Positions 1 to 8,149 of a stretch of 64,000 nt of DNA are shown here, piece after piece. Source of the stretch: a virus. Both the position numbers and the translations under genes were made by a program. Below the pieces are notes generated by a model. The model saw only the letters and a list, made by a program, of their open reading frames with translations, was not told the origin of the DNA and did not search any database. The stretch's first letter is position 1. Each line of letters starts with the position of its first letter. The stretch lies in the IMG/VR virus record IMGVR_UViG_3300044680_000280, positions 342,735-406,734 of that record; one strand, given 5' to 3'.

Positions 1-31
1 GACGTTGTGCGCGTTTGCGGCGCGTCAGGTT

Positions 32-51
32 GAGCCCCCGTAAGGGGGCTC
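32..51 (-). terminator. Inverted repeat after first operon
   Basis: GAGCCCCC, loop GTAA, GGGGGCTC form an 8-bp GC-rich stem two bases beyond the stop of the minus-strand gene at 54. No T-run follows on the minus strand; on the plus strand a TTTT lies six bases on. A stem-only or bidirectional terminator is likely but not proven. Confidence 0.5.
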
Positions 52-53
52 AG

Positions 54-488
54 TCATTTTGTCACCATCGGGTTCTCTTTGTAGACCGGTGTGATGACGA
101 CGTTGGGGTTTGGTAGGTCGTCGCCGTCGTCGTCGTAGCACTCGTAATTCCAAATAGACCATCGGGCGAACTGCATTGAGTTGATGGCGGCGGCTAGTTC
201 GCTCGGGTAGATGATCGACGCGATGTCCGCCGAATTAATGGCAACACCTTTGATCAAGTCGATTTGACCGAAGGTGTCCGTACTTGGGTCATCATTCTTT
301 CGAAACAGGATGGTGCACAGCCCTGGGTATCGAATCTTCCCACTGATGCGGCCTTCCACGATTTGCCAGCCATTTCCCAGGGGAATGTCCGAGAGTTGGA
401 CACGGTAGTACACCACCTCAAGAGATGGCCTCACCCCTTCGTGTGGGATAGTAGCTCCGCAATTCGGACATTCGATGGGTGTGGTCAT
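54..488 (-). CDS. Small protein with N-terminal CPNC pair
   Basis: 144 aa, function unknown. Residues 7-10 are a CPNC zinc-type pair without a second clear pair, so a metal site would need a partner or a distant ligand. The middle is mixed alpha/beta, with an acidic patch (YDDDGDD) near residue 118. It is the last gene of a three-gene minus-strand operon. The upstream stop is 13 nt away and AAGGGA lies about 10 nt before the ATG, so it is read from an ordinary ribosome site. Confidence 0.75.
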   Translation of the reverse strand: MTTPIECPNCGATIPHEGVRPSLEVVYYRVQLSDIPLGNGWQIVEGRISGKIRYPGLCTILFRKNDDPSTDTFGQIDLIKGVAINSADIASIIYPSELAAAINSMQFARWSIWNYECYDDDGDDLPNPNVVITPVYKENPMVTK

Positions 489-501
489 GACTCGTGATCC
501 C

Positions 502-831
502 TTACGCGACTAGGGTTCCGCACCAGTAACAGTTTCGTCCGACGTCGTTGACTCGTTGGCAACTGGAGTTTGGGCACGGGGCCTCCCTCGGCGGGATGAG
601 CTTCCACTGTCCAGTAACCCTGGCCGTATGGTGCATGTACAAAACCCTACCACGGTGTCTTGGAGCGACATACTCCACCGGGGCCATCACCCACGAGTCC
701 TCCCCGGCATCGTTCTCTTCGTTCGGGCGGATCACGTAGCAATGGGCTCCGACGAGCATGTCCTTGATCGAAGCGGATGTGTTGTCGCTTCCAACGAATT
801 CCCAAACCTGCCCCACCCTCACGTCGGTCAT
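502..831 (-). CDS. Zinc-ribbon-tail protein, paralogue A
   Basis: 109 aa. The last 30 residues hold a four-cysteine ribbon: CPNSSCQR, seven residues, then CYWCG. It is nearly identical to the tails of the proteins at 19045-19554 and 25057-25521. The N-terminal 75 residues are diverged but share a W-x-L/I strand just before the tail. The start is 3 nt after the stop of the gene at 835, so translation is coupled. The family is not one I can name. An RNA-, DNA- or protein-binding role through the ribbon is inference. Confidence 0.8.
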   Translation of the reverse strand: MTDVRVGQVWEFVGSDNTSASIKDMLVGAHCYVIRPNEENDAGEDSWVMAPVEYVAPRHRGRVLYMHHTARVTGQWKLIPPREAPCPNSSCQRVNDVGRNCYWCGTLVA

Positions 832-834
832 GGG

Positions 835-1422
835 TCAATATCCGCCACGAATGTGTTTCTGAAGGTCCAGGTCAAGAGCAATGCGAGTGAGGGCATCCGC
901 GTGGTGGAGAAACTCGTTTCTTCGGTCGAGCCTTCGCGCGGTTTCCTGATCCTCTTTATCAAAGTCATCGGCAACGTGCCGAGCCGCACTCCTCAGTTCT
1001 TCTGCTCGAGATCGAATGTATCGTACGACCGGATCTCCGAGACGAATCTCGATCTCTTCAGGTGATAGTCCCCCCGCGAGCATGGCAGCAATACGAGCTC
1101 GTCCATCGAGTCTGTTAAACGCCACACGAATGTTCGGGTGATCGGAGGCGAATCTCCGCATGTCTTGCACTTCGATACAAAAGCGCCAGCCTTTTTCCTC
1201 CTCATGGGTGGATGCCCGGGCACTCAGGTAGAAACCCAGGGCGGGCGGGAACACCGTTGGGTCGTCGGATGCGAGCACATTCACCGGGGTGTGCTCGTTG
1301 TTCGTGCTCAACAGAATGACACCCACGTGTATCGCCCCCATAAGGTCGAGTACGTTCGAGTACGTGGTGATGGTTTCTGGTTCGGGCATCGAGAGGTACT
1401 TCAGACACTCGCGGGTCAACAT
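835..1422 (-). CDS. Hypothetical protein, possible HTH
   Basis: 195 aa, first gene of the operon running to 54. The segment around residues 115-150 (AAMLAGGLSPEEIEIRLG) has the spacing of a helix-turn-helix, and the C-terminus is charged and helical. A class I box (CCGGTG then TATTAA) at 1429-1440 places the ATG 12 nt after TA, so the transcript should be leaderless. No family recognised. Confidence 0.8.
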   Translation of the reverse strand: MLTRECLKYLSMPEPETITTYSNVLDLMGAIHVGVILLSTNNEHTPVNVLASDDPTVFPPALGFYLSARASTHEEEKGWRFCIEVQDMRRFASDHPNIRVAFNRLDGRARIAAMLAGGLSPEEIEIRLGDPVVRYIRSRAEELRSAARHVADDFDKEDQETARRLDRRNEFLHHADALTRIALDLDLQKHIRGGY

Positions 1423-1473
1423 GCTCTGTTAATACACCGGGAGCCGTCGCTTCAGATGGTGTAAGAATGGGGT

Positions 1474-1596
1474 ATGCGCATCATCGGGCGGATCGGATAC
1501 GCTGACCATCAAGATGCGAGAACCTCTCGGGGAGCTCTCGGACGAGCAGGTTGCGGCTCTTATGGCTCCGCGTACCGGTCAAGTGGGCGTTTCTGA
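1474..1596 (+). CDS. Possible small leaderless ORF (40 aa)
   Basis: A TGGTGTA box at 1457-1463 is followed 13 nt later by ATG, the class I geometry, but the reading frame is only 40 codons and rich in Arg and Ser. A second frame (1514-1600) reads more like protein (LGELSDEQVAALMAP). The two together may be a gene broken by a frameshift. Weak call. Confidence 0.25.
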   Translation: MRIIGRIGYADHQDARTSRGALGRAGCGSYGSAYRSSGRF

Positions 1597-1633
1597 TTGA
1601 ACCTTGATCCCTTCCGTGCTCTATTGACCTCCC
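1597..1633 (+). promoter_or_regulatory. Class II promoter for 1634 gene
   Basis: TTGAAC at 1597-1602, 17 nt, TCTATT at 1620-1625, then 8 nt to the ATG. No ribosome site fits between, so the message is nearly leaderless. Confidence 0.6.
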
Positions 1634-2002
1634 ATGAGCAGCACACCCATTGAGATACCCGTTGCCATTCGTAGGGTACGTTTCAATCCGTTACCCGGGG
1701 TATCTTTTCGCCTCACCATGTGGGAGACTCGCGAAAAGTCCCTCCTGGGGGGCAACACGATCAGTTACCGTCTCATGATGCACGTGACGGGGCATCCGGC
1801 CGTTGAGCTCTTCAATGGAACCCAGTTCTCCGTACTCAAACACACTACGGAGTCGGATGAGGCTCTGAGCCTTCTAATGTTTTACCTTGTGTTCGCGAAA
1901 GAGGCGAACCCCGCTACTGCGAAACATCACCAGGAATTCGTCGAAAAATACGCCGTCACCCTTTGGTCCGAGGTAGAGGACCGATTTGGAGGACTCCCGT
2001 GA
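1634..2002 (+). CDS. Hypothetical protein
   Basis: 122 aa, unknown. Alternating strands (PVAIRRVRF, VSFRLTMW, SYRLMMHVTG) suggest a beta-rich N-terminal half, followed by a helical C-terminal half. First of a plus-strand operon. Its stop TGA overlaps the GTG of the next gene and TTTGGAGGACTCCC just before provides a ribosome site for that gene. Confidence 0.8.
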   Translation: MSSTPIEIPVAIRRVRFNPLPGVSFRLTMWETREKSLLGGNTISYRLMMHVTGHPAVELFNGTQFSVLKHTTESDEALSLLMFYLVFAKEANPATAKHHQEFVEKYAVTLWSEVEDRFGGLP

Positions 2003-2346
2003 TTGAGAGAGCTGTGGAACGAGTGCGTGTAGGGGCGGCCATTGGGACAGCGTACCTGTCCACCGGGGTTGCGTATCTGTCGTCCGGTCTGGCCAAGCTG
2101 GGGGTCGTTTCCCACGGGTACGCTTGCGGTAGGCACATGGACGCTATCGATGCCCACGAGCTGTGCCACGACTGGAATGGGACCACGCGGCACATCGAAC
2201 AGATGGCGCTGGAAGTCGAGCTTCAGAAGGCATGGGAACTCACCGAGGAGCTCCGCCTTCGGGAACGACGGTTCGGCCCCCTACCTGCTGACGAAGTCAA
2301 CCAGATGAAGGCTGAGTCCACCGTGCGGCTTTCGGGGTCCAAGTGA
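1999..2346 (+). CDS. Hypothetical protein, hydrophobic N-terminal segment
   Basis: 115 aa from GTG. The GTGA overlap with the preceding stop and a GGAGG seven nt upstream fix this start; the longer frame from 1963 would overlap coding sequence. Residues 8-40 (VGAAIGTAYLSTGVAYLSSG onwards) are small and hydrophobic and may insert in a membrane. The C-terminal half is charged and helical. Function unknown. Confidence 0.75.
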   Translation: MIERAVERVRVGAAIGTAYLSTGVAYLSSGLAKLGVVSHGYACGRHMDAIDAHELCHDWNGTTRHIEQMALEVELQKAWELTEELRLRERRFGPLPADEVNQMKAESTVRLSGSK

Positions 2347-2777
2347 GCGCGGCGCCCGGCTACTACGTGTCGGCTATAAGAGGAGAACTCGTTGCATTGC
2401 CCGCCGGACCGTTTGCAACTCATGCCGAGGCCATCGCATCCGTCGACAGTGTTCGAACGCGATGGGCGGATTTGGACCCGTCAACACACTTTGCGGCCTG
2501 GGGCACGTGCCGGGTTCGCGCGGATGGAGAGGCTGCTCCCGAGAAGCCGAAGCGCCGTGTGCGCCTGCCGCTGTTTGATCCGTTGCCGAGCAAAGGTCGA
2601 TTTCGCGTGTACGTGAACTCTATCGGCTCACTCTGTTGGCGCCCCGCTGGCGCCCCGATCCCCGATAACGGACGATGGGAAGAACTTGCACGCGTGAACA
2701 TGCCGCGTGGACGAGAAACCGACCTCAACGGCGTGTTTGCTGCATATGACGCGTTGCTTAGGGTGTACGCGTTATGA
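2343..2777 (+). CDS. Hypothetical protein
   Basis: 144 aa from GTG overlapping the previous stop (GTGA). Two similar halves are hinted at by YYVSAIRGELVAL and FRVYVNSIGSLCW, both followed by a proline-rich turn. No cysteine pairs or known motif. An 18-codon frame (2774-2830) starts in an ATGA overlap with its stop and may be a tiny last cistron. Confidence 0.75.
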   Translation: MSAAPGYYVSAIRGELVALPAGPFATHAEAIASVDSVRTRWADLDPSTHFAAWGTCRVRADGEAAPEKPKRRVRLPLFDPLPSKGRFRVYVNSIGSLCWRPAGAPIPDNGRWEELARVNMPRGRETDLNGVFAAYDALLRVYAL

Positions 2778-2837
2778 GTACGGATCTCTACTCTGGTGAG
2801 TGCAAGCATTCTTGTGCGTCAACCGGATAAGCATGGC

Positions 2838-2865
2838 TTGAACTTCTCGCTGGCCGGGCTGTACT
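2838..2865 (+). promoter_or_regulatory. Class II promoter, leadered
   Basis: TTGAAC at 2838-2843, 16 nt, TGTACT at 2860-2865. The ATG is 22 nt further, behind AAGGAAG, so this message has a short leader with a ribosome site. Confidence 0.65.
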
Positions 2866-2887
2866 CCCCCCAAGGAAGAAAAAACGA

Positions 2888-3118
2888 ATGATTACATTTG
2901 CAGCCGTGATGTCGTGCGACCATCCTGAATGTGAAACGAAGGTTGAAGTTAAACTTTACCTCAGGATGAAGACTGGACGAGTCGGGTATGACGGAGGAGT
3001 GGGACGAGAAGTCCCAGAGCTGGGTTTTAATCACCCCTTAGGTTGGAGCGAGGAGCAGGACTGTTCCGGTCGGATGCGAAACTTTTGTAAGGAGCACGTC
3101 CAGGGGGAACGACGATGA
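2888..3118 (+). CDS. Small Cys/His protein
   Basis: 76 aa. The order is CDHPEC near residue 10, then C-S-G and C-K-E-H near the C-terminus. Four cysteines with a histidine could hold one zinc. Start chosen from AAGGAAG ten nt upstream of the ATG and from the class II promoter at 2838. Stop overlaps the next ATG (ATGA). Confidence 0.75.
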   Translation: MITFAAVMSCDHPECETKVEVKLYLRMKTGRVGYDGGVGREVPELGFNHPLGWSEEQDCSGRMRNFCKEHVQGERR

Positions 3119-3396
3119 AGGCCGCCGACAAGATTTGGATCTACTACCAGTTTTTCACGAAGGAGCCCGCGTTCAAGGAGATCCTTCGTGATGATCCGAG
3201 GCTCGAATGGGACGCTCCGGGCACCCCTCCGGGCACAGTCCGTTACTCCCATCGAAAAGGGGGGAAGTGGACCTACGCCAACTTCGGCAACACCAAGCAG
3301 GAAGCCGCGGACAGCGCCAATCGTTACGATTTCGAAAAGATCGCGAAACTCGAAGCCGAGATCACTAGGATCAAGGCGAGACTCGTCAAGCCGTAA
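3115..3396 (+). CDS. Hypothetical protein
   Basis: 93 aa, basic. An N-terminal YYQFFTKEPAF helix, a GTVRYSHRKGGKW strand region and a C-terminal helix rich in Glu, Arg and Lys. Coupled by ATGA overlap to the Cys/His protein before it, which suggests the two act together. No family recognised. Confidence 0.75.
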   Translation: MKAADKIWIYYQFFTKEPAFKEILRDDPRLEWDAPGTPPGTVRYSHRKGGKWTYANFGNTKQEAADSANRYDFEKIAKLEAEITRIKARLVKP

Positions 3397-3399
3397 AGG

Positions 3400-3428
3400 T
3401 TGAACTTCCCTCACTCCAGCGCTGTACT
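3400..3428 (+). promoter_or_regulatory. Class II promoter, leaderless
   Basis: TTGAAC 3400-3405, exactly 17 nt, TGTACT 3423-3428, six nt, ATG at 3435. One of the cleanest examples. Confidence 0.7.
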
Positions 3429-3434
3429 ACTCCC

Positions 3435-3794
3435 ATGCTCACCAACTTTTCGATCGGTCGCCGCTACCTTTGCACTCCAAAGGGTCGCGCCCACTTCTAC
3501 TTCACGATCCTCGGTCCCGGGCCGAACTACGCGGACAAGCCGTCGAAGACGCACAAACTGTGCCGCATCGACGTTCTCCCCGACCATCTCAACATGCCCG
3601 GCGGATCGTCCAACGGTTCCGTGGCGACCTACTCCCACTCACATTTGAAGAAATACGGGAAGCTCGTCGAGGTCAAGTCGCTCGAGGTGAAGCCTGGGGC
3701 CTTCTGTATGTACGCGGAGTATGTTACGCTCGAGGGTGAGACCGTCTCGATCAGTCTGGAGGGCGAGAACCGAGCCCCCGCGAGCCTCACATGA
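3435..3794 (+). CDS. Hypothetical protein
   Basis: 119 aa. Beta-rich throughout (FYFTILGPGP, KLVEVKSLEVK, YAEYVTLEGETVSISLEGE), with a short IDVLPDHL turn. It may be a small beta-barrel. Leaderless from the class II promoter at 3400. The next gene starts inside its stop codon. Confidence 0.8.
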   Translation: MLTNFSIGRRYLCTPKGRAHFYFTILGPGPNYADKPSKTHKLCRIDVLPDHLNMPGGSSNGSVATYSHSHLKKYGKLVEVKSLEVKPGAFCMYAEYVTLEGETVSISLEGENRAPASLT

Positions 3795-3991
3795 AAACTC
3801 GAATGACCAAGGTCGACCGTACTGCCGCGTGGTCCAGGCTCGGTAAAGAGATCTCGCGCTGGCAGAAGCTCAGTGAAACGGACCTCTTTGAGGAGGTCAA
3901 AAGGGAATGGCCCAGCGTCGTCAGCGCGACGCGCGATGAGTGCCTACGATTTCTCGTGCTCAACTTTGTGTCGCGTCACTTCGACGCGTAG
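3791..3991 (+). CDS. Small helical protein
   Basis: 66 aa, mostly helical and charged; no cysteine pair. Translationally coupled (ATGA) to the protein before it. Unknown function. Confidence 0.7.
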   Translation: MKTRMTKVDRTAAWSRLGKEISRWQKLSETDLFEEVKREWPSVVSATRDECLRFLVLNFVSRHFDA

Positions 3992-4024
3992 TAGTCGGAG
4001 TCGGAGTCGGTGTACTGATAAGGC

Positions 4025-4273
4025 ATGGACGATCCTCACGTTGAGGTTTGGGTAAAGTGTCTCCCGTGCAACGGAACGGGTGACGAGCCCCATTTGCCTT
4101 TCGAGCAGTACAAGCCCTGGGAAGTACCGCTGGACATCATTGCGACCGGTCATCCACGTCCGTGCCTCCAGTGCAATGCTCATCACACTGGGAAGCATCC
4201 TGGACGAGTTATGATTCTGGTGCCGGTGTCTGAGCTCAAGCCCGCCGTGGACCGTGGGGTGGTCGAGGCATGA
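4025..4273 (+). CDS. Zinc-binding mini-protein (CxxC ... CxxC)
   Basis: 82 aa. CLPCNGTG and CLQCNAHH give two CxxC pairs about 36 residues apart, with HH after the second, a treble-clef or DnaJ-type zinc arrangement. Class I box 4008-4014 within a GGAGTC direct repeat; TACTGA plus six nt gives the ATG, so leaderless. The stop overlaps the next start, and the next protein also carries a zinc motif. Confidence 0.8.
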   Translation: MDDPHVEVWVKCLPCNGTGDEPHLPFEQYKPWEVPLDIIATGHPRPCLQCNAHHTGKHPGRVMILVPVSELKPAVDRGVVEA

Positions 4274-4569
4274 AGCCCTGCCCCAACTGCGGCTCGACGA
4301 GCCCACGGCGCTTGCACGACCCGGACACGGGGGTCTGCAAGAACGAGTACGGTTGTCTCTCCCGCTGCTGCCGACGCCGCAAGGAAGAGGACGACAAGCG
4401 ATTCGGGGGCAAGCGGCGGGTGCAGTGCACCGCAACGACCGGACATCTGAGCATCACCTTCTGTGAGCTGGGAGAAGGGCACACGGGACTCCACCAACGC
4501 AATACGAAGCAGTGGGGAGGTAACTGCACGCACCCTCTGGCCGCCGCTCTCCACGCGGGGCTCGCGTAA
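4270..4569 (+). CDS. Zinc-binding small protein
   Basis: 99 aa. CPNCGS at residue 4, then C-K-N and CLSRCC near residues 23-34, and FCELGEGHTGLH and NCTHP later, so two metal sites are possible. Basic RRRK segment between them. Coupled by ATGA to the CxxC protein upstream. Convergent with the membrane-protein gene at 4578. Confidence 0.8.
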   Translation: MKPCPNCGSTSPRRLHDPDTGVCKNEYGCLSRCCRRRKEEDDKRFGGKRRVQCTATTGHLSITFCELGEGHTGLHQRNTKQWGGNCTHPLAAALHAGLA

Positions 4570-4577
4570 ACCCATAC

Positions 4578-5060
4578 CTACTTCCGAAGGGCTAGCTTCG
4601 TTCCCGTGGCGACCGAGTTAACGAAGATCAAGTACCCGAGAGCGACGTACGGCATCGCGTGAAGAATCTCGGGCATCGGGGTGATCAGGACGAGCTCGAT
4701 GAGTGCGACGAAACCGAGCGCCTTTCGCTTGCAGAAAAACGCACGAGCCGTCCACTCGTAGACCGTCGGGGCGCTGAAAAGCAGGGCTCCCGCGACGATG
4801 ACGAGGTAGGAGGCGAGGAGCGGCATCGGGGTCGTCGCCGTGATCGCCAGGTGGCTGATGCAGTAGGCAAACGACGGGACGACTGCTCCGAACGCCCCAC
4901 CCATTAGGGTAGCAAGGCAGTTCTCCGGGCGGCACGCAACCTGAATCTGCTCGACCACACCCATCGCATTGATTTCGGTCTTCGACCGCTTCGCGCTGAC
5001 CTTGCGGGCCGACTTCGGTGACTCTTCCTCGGGTCCAATGAGCTTCAGATTCGGGTTCAT
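4578..5060 (-). CDS. Multi-pass membrane protein
   Basis: 160 aa. A soluble basic N-terminus of about 45 residues precedes four hydrophobic stretches (LMGGAFGAVVPSFAYCISHL, ASYLVIVAGALLF, GFVALIELVLITPM, YVALGYLIFVNSV), so it should sit in the membrane with its N-terminus free. Start set by CCAAGGAGACAACG just before the ATG; the longer frame would begin within the promoter (gttcaa 5103-5108, agtaca 5080-5085 on the plus strand). Unknown function. Confidence 0.8.
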   Translation of the reverse strand: MNPNLKLIGPEEESPKSARKVSAKRSKTEINAMGVVEQIQVACRPENCLATLMGGAFGAVVPSFAYCISHLAITATTPMPLLASYLVIVAGALLFSAPTVYEWTARAFFCKRKALGFVALIELVLITPMPEILHAMPYVALGYLIFVNSVATGTKLALRK

Positions 5061-5079
5061 CGTTGTCTCCTTGGGAATG

Positions 5080-5137
5080 AGTACAACGCGACAAGTGGGA
5101 AGGTTCAAACCCCAAATGGAGTGAATCGGTGTATACG
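5080..5137. promoter_or_regulatory. Divergent class II / class I promoter pair
   Basis: A minus-strand class II promoter (TTGAAC, 17 nt, TGTACT; 5080-5108) and a plus-strand class I box (CGGTGTATACG, 5127-5137) lie back to back, serving the membrane protein and the 5145 gene. Confidence 0.6.
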
Positions 5138-5144
5138 CCTATTC

Positions 5145-5606
5145 ATGACGAAGGACGAACGAATTCAAGCTCTTTGCATCAGCCTCGCCAGCTTCATTGC
5201 TGAGATTGACACCAGTAGCATCAAGGTCGCGACCTATTTGGAACAGAGGTTGCGTCCGATTCTCTCCGAAGTAAGCAATGACCTGCTTGACCAAGTCGGG
5301 AACGACGGTCGGAAGTTGCTCGAGCCATCAGCGCTACCACCGGGCGACGTGGTGAACCCCGTGGACTGTCGCCATGGGAATTCCGAATCCGAATGTTGGG
5401 TGTGTGCTGACAGCCGTGCCGATGAGACCATTCAAAAACTCCGAGATTCTCTTATCTCTTCAAGGGAAACTCTGCTCGACTGCCATCGAGCCCTGAGAAG
5501 TCTGAAACCGTATCAAGCGATGCTCGTCGCCGAGCTCGAAGAGGCCTTCAAGAAGATCGATGAGATTCTCAGTGGGACTTGCGGAGGTCCACGCTCCGAG
5601 ATATAA
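5145..5606 (+). CDS. Hypothetical protein with central Cys/His cluster
   Basis: 153 aa. Helical at both ends, with CRHGNSESECWVC near the centre, a likely small zinc site (C-x-H, then CxxC). Class I box 5127-5133; leaderless start is MTKDER, not the upstream ATG at 5121, which lies in the promoter. The frame stays open after the TAA stop for a further 130 nt with another CxxC (see findings). Confidence 0.8.
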   Translation: MTKDERIQALCISLASFIAEIDTSSIKVATYLEQRLRPILSEVSNDLLDQVGNDGRKLLEPSALPPGDVVNPVDCRHGNSESECWVCADSRADETIQKLRDSLISSRETLLDCHRALRSLKPYQAMLVAELEEAFKKIDEILSGTCGGPRSEI

Positions 5607-5734
5607 TCATGGGGATCCTCGGAAGATATTGGCGCCTTAGATCCGAAGGGGTTGTGCTGGGGCTGCGACCAAGCTTACTGGCACCCCGTGGGGTTGACCG
5701 ACCGTAACAAGTCGGCGGCCCCACGTTCTTTCCA
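5607..5734 (+). other. Open stretch with CWGC motif, no clear gene
   Basis: Directly after the TAA of the previous gene the same frame encodes KGLCWGCDQAYWHP and later HQNC, which looks like a zinc motif rather than random sequence. No ATG is available (TTG 5652 only). It may be a lost C-terminal extension or a broken small gene. A TATAAT sequence spans 5602-5607. Confidence 0.3.
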
Positions 5735-6505
5735 TCAGAATTGCAGTTTCGGACTGTCGCCCGGGTCGTCGCCCGCTATCGGCTCATCGTTCAATATGCC
5801 TCTGGCGATGCATATATCCCAGAAGGCATACCAAACAGTTCGAGTCTCCGCGCGGACTGCATTCAAGGCGCGGAGAACAATGTTTTTGTCGTCCTCGTTT
5901 TCTGCCTTCTCGTAGATGTCTCGTAGATGTTGGATACTGGTATGGAGGACACCCAATCCTGACACCCAATCCACGTCCTGTTTGATATTTGAGTCGTCGG
6001 GTATCAACTTCGTCAGGGCCCAAAGGACACGGTAGATGTCCCCCGTTGAGAGGACGAATCGGTCAGGATCAGAAGAGTTCCACCGTTTCTCGAACTCGGT
6101 TTTCCATTCAGGAGGGGGGTAGAGAGGTGCTTCTGGCGCCCCTCGGAGAAGGAACTTCTTGAGGCTCGGGAACTCTTGAGCGAGCTTGCATACGCTTGCC
6201 CACTGTCGGCTCGTCGGAGCCCTCAGAACGCCATCGAGCGCCTCATTCAAGTGCTCAACCGGGATTCCGTGCTCAGTGGCGAAGTGAGCACACTGTCGGT
6301 CATTTGGATCACAATCCCAACGACGGCCTCGGATAATACGCTTGAGCTCAGTGGCAAGCGAGACGTTCGTGTAGGCGGCGATGTCGGTCGGAAGCGGGGG
6401 CTCGACGTAGACGTACGGTCTCTCTTCTTCCTCGAGAATGTGTTCCCACACCGACTTTTTCGGCTCCCGCATGGGAGCCTTTGCACGGCGCAAGCTGATT
6501 GCCAT
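5735..6505 (-). CDS. W-tag protein (N-terminal tag), unknown core
   Basis: 256 aa. Residues 16-27 (KKSVWEHILEEE) are the W-tag shared by nine proteins in the window, here near the N-terminus rather than the end. The rest is helical, with a CDPNDRQCAHFATEHG segment that may hold zinc and a tryptophan-rich C-terminal part. Class I box 6517-6523 with TACGTA; the ATG follows 7 nt later, so leaderless. No known domain. Confidence 0.8.
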   Translation of the reverse strand: MAISLRRAKAPMREPKKSVWEHILEEEERPYVYVEPPLPTDIAAYTNVSLATELKRIIRGRRWDCDPNDRQCAHFATEHGIPVEHLNEALDGVLRAPTSRQWASVCKLAQEFPSLKKFLLRGAPEAPLYPPPEWKTEFEKRWNSSDPDRFVLSTGDIYRVLWALTKLIPDDSNIKQDVDWVSGLGVLHTSIQHLRDIYEKAENEDDKNIVLRALNAVRAETRTVWYAFWDICIARGILNDEPIAGDDPGDSPKLQF

Positions 6506-6527
6506 GCACCTATACGTACACCGATCC

Positions 6528-6923
6528 TCACGAGACGACTAGAACGGTTTTTGGGGCTAGTTTCCTGTCAACCGACACGTGCACGGCGCTGGGTGAACCG
6601 TCATCCATGAGCGATAAACACCCTAGGATGCCCCGACGGTTCAAGGCCGAGTCGACGACCATCTTGATCCGATGCCACGCGTACTGGCGGATGGCGGCGA
6701 AGTCCTCCGGGTACAGGGCGATTTGTATGGCCTCCGTAGGGATTCGGTTGATCAAATCGAGGACTTCGGGCGGGCACCTATTGTCCAGCTCTTTTTCCAG
6801 CTCTTGTATTCGATTCCACAAGAGAACTTCCTCTCGAGTGGCTTCGTGTTCTTCACAAGGTGAGCGGAAACCGACTCTTTCAATCCACCCCGTCGAGTCT
6901 TTGTAGTTGAAATCGAAACCCAC
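6528..6923 (-). CDS. Hypothetical protein, leaderless GTG start
   Basis: 131 aa. Class I box 6934-6940; TACTGA plus six nt lands exactly on GTG at 6923, supporting GTG as a true leaderless start. One helical heptad region (REEVLLWNRIQELEKEL) could form a coiled coil. Mostly unremarkable otherwise. Confidence 0.75.
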   Translation of the reverse strand: MGFDFNYKDSTGWIERVGFRSPCEEHEATREEVLLWNRIQELEKELDNRCPPEVLDLINRIPTEAIQIALYPEDFAAIRQYAWHRIKMVVDSALNRRGILGCLSLMDDGSPSAVHVSVDRKLAPKTVLVVS

Positions 6924-7060
6924 ACCGTATCAGTACACCGACGCCCGTAAAATCCTAGGTAGACCGTTCCCACAAATAAAACGCTTGTACACCCACCCTA
7001 AGCTTCAAACGCCGAAGACATTGTCAGGCAAAGCCCGACGCAACGACGGAATGCGTGTCC

Positions 7061-7612
7061 TTACATCAAATCGGCGGGGTCGCCCGGCTCGGCGTCCGCC
7101 GGACCATCGAACTCAACCGAACCCTTGACGAGGTCCTTTTTGAACTGTCGCTTGAGGAACTTCTCGAGCGCGACCAGGAACTCGGGCGAGTTGGCGACAT
7201 CCGAGACGTCCGCCGTCGCTGTAAATAGGACGTTCATCTTGTGGTAAAAAGGCTGCTTGTTCATGGTGTCAGTACGGCGTGGCGAGTGTGGGGGTTCAAG
7301 TGCTTCGTCCATGAGGTGGCTCCAAATGGTGCGACGCGGTCCGTTTGGAGCCACCTTGGGCTCCTCCTTCAGCTCTTCGACCAAAGACTGACGCTCATCC
7401 CGCTCTCGAATGATTCGTCGTAAGACGTCGACGGCGCCCCCATCCGGCCCATGTTCACCGACGTGTTGGACGAGTATTTGTAGCAGCTCCCCGTACGTGC
7501 CTGGAACCGCCATTGCTTCCCCATCCTGAAGCTGAGACAGGAGATCGGAAACGGCATCGAGCTCCCCTGGGAGCAGGTCACCGAGCAAGTCTCGTTGGAG
7601 GGTAAAAGGCAT
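7061..7612 (-). CDS. W-tag protein (internal tag)
   Basis: 183 aa. The W-tag (RRTIWSHLMDEA) sits at about residues 93-104. Before it is a helical acidic domain, after it a new segment starting MNKQPFYHKMNVLF. Since most tags are C-terminal, this looks like a fusion of a tagged protein with a second small protein. Class I box 7626-7632. The distance from the hexamer to ATG is 9 nt, slightly long. Confidence 0.75.
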   Translation of the reverse strand: MPFTLQRDLLGDLLPGELDAVSDLLSQLQDGEAMAVPGTYGELLQILVQHVGEHGPDGGAVDVLRRIIRERDERQSLVEELKEEPKVAPNGPRRTIWSHLMDEALEPPHSPRRTDTMNKQPFYHKMNVLFTATADVSDVANSPEFLVALEKFLKRQFKKDLVKGSVEFDGPADAEPGDPADLM

Positions 7613-7751
7613 CGTCAGATTTACCTACACCGGATCTGGACTTACGGCCCGACGGGGGTTTCATCTTCCACTTGTCGATCGCGTTAGGGTATGATCCCCC
7701 TCGTGGCTCGCGTTGTGAGACGTGGTCGGAACTTTTAGGAACTGTTTTAAG

Positions 7752-7780
7752 TTGAACCCTAGGGGAGACCGCGCTGTACT
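7752..7780 (+). promoter_or_regulatory. Class II promoter, leaderless
   Basis: TTGAAC 7752-7757, 17 nt, TGTACT 7775-7780, six C residues, ATG. No other feature is seen in 7613-7751. Confidence 0.7.
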
Positions 7781-7786
7781 CCCCCC

Positions 7787-8146
7787 ATGGAAGACCGGCT
7801 CATTCTAATCTCAGCCTTTTGGCGGAACGATTGCCCCGACGGAGTCGGCTGCACGTTCGAGTTCCAAGGGAACGATGGGGAAACGATGGCGAAGTTGATC
7901 GAGGATACCGTCAAGGTGTACGATCAGCACCCTGAGGTTCCCGTCGAGGAGTACGTTGAACAGTTGCGAGCGATTGGGCTGACCCCGATAGATCTCCGAG
8001 ACGAGCAGATGCTGATGCTCGCGATGATCAACATCGCCTGGCTCGAGCGTCGCGGCCACATTCCGACGGATGAGTTCAACGGAATGCTCTACGTGCGGTT
8101 GATCAAAGGTGAACCCACTCCGTCGAAGGTGCCCTTCACCAACTGA
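7787..8146 (+). CDS. Hypothetical protein
   Basis: 119 aa, acidic and helical, with a single C-P-D-G-V-G-C element near the N-terminus. The final LYVRLIKGEPTPSKVPF is a strand plus tail. Read leaderlessly from the class II promoter at 7752. Function unknown. Confidence 0.8.
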   Translation: MEDRLILISAFWRNDCPDGVGCTFEFQGNDGETMAKLIEDTVKVYDQHPEVPVEEYVEQLRAIGLTPIDLRDEQMLMLAMINIAWLERRGHIPTDEFNGMLYVRLIKGEPTPSKVPFTN

Positions 8147-8149
8147 GTC

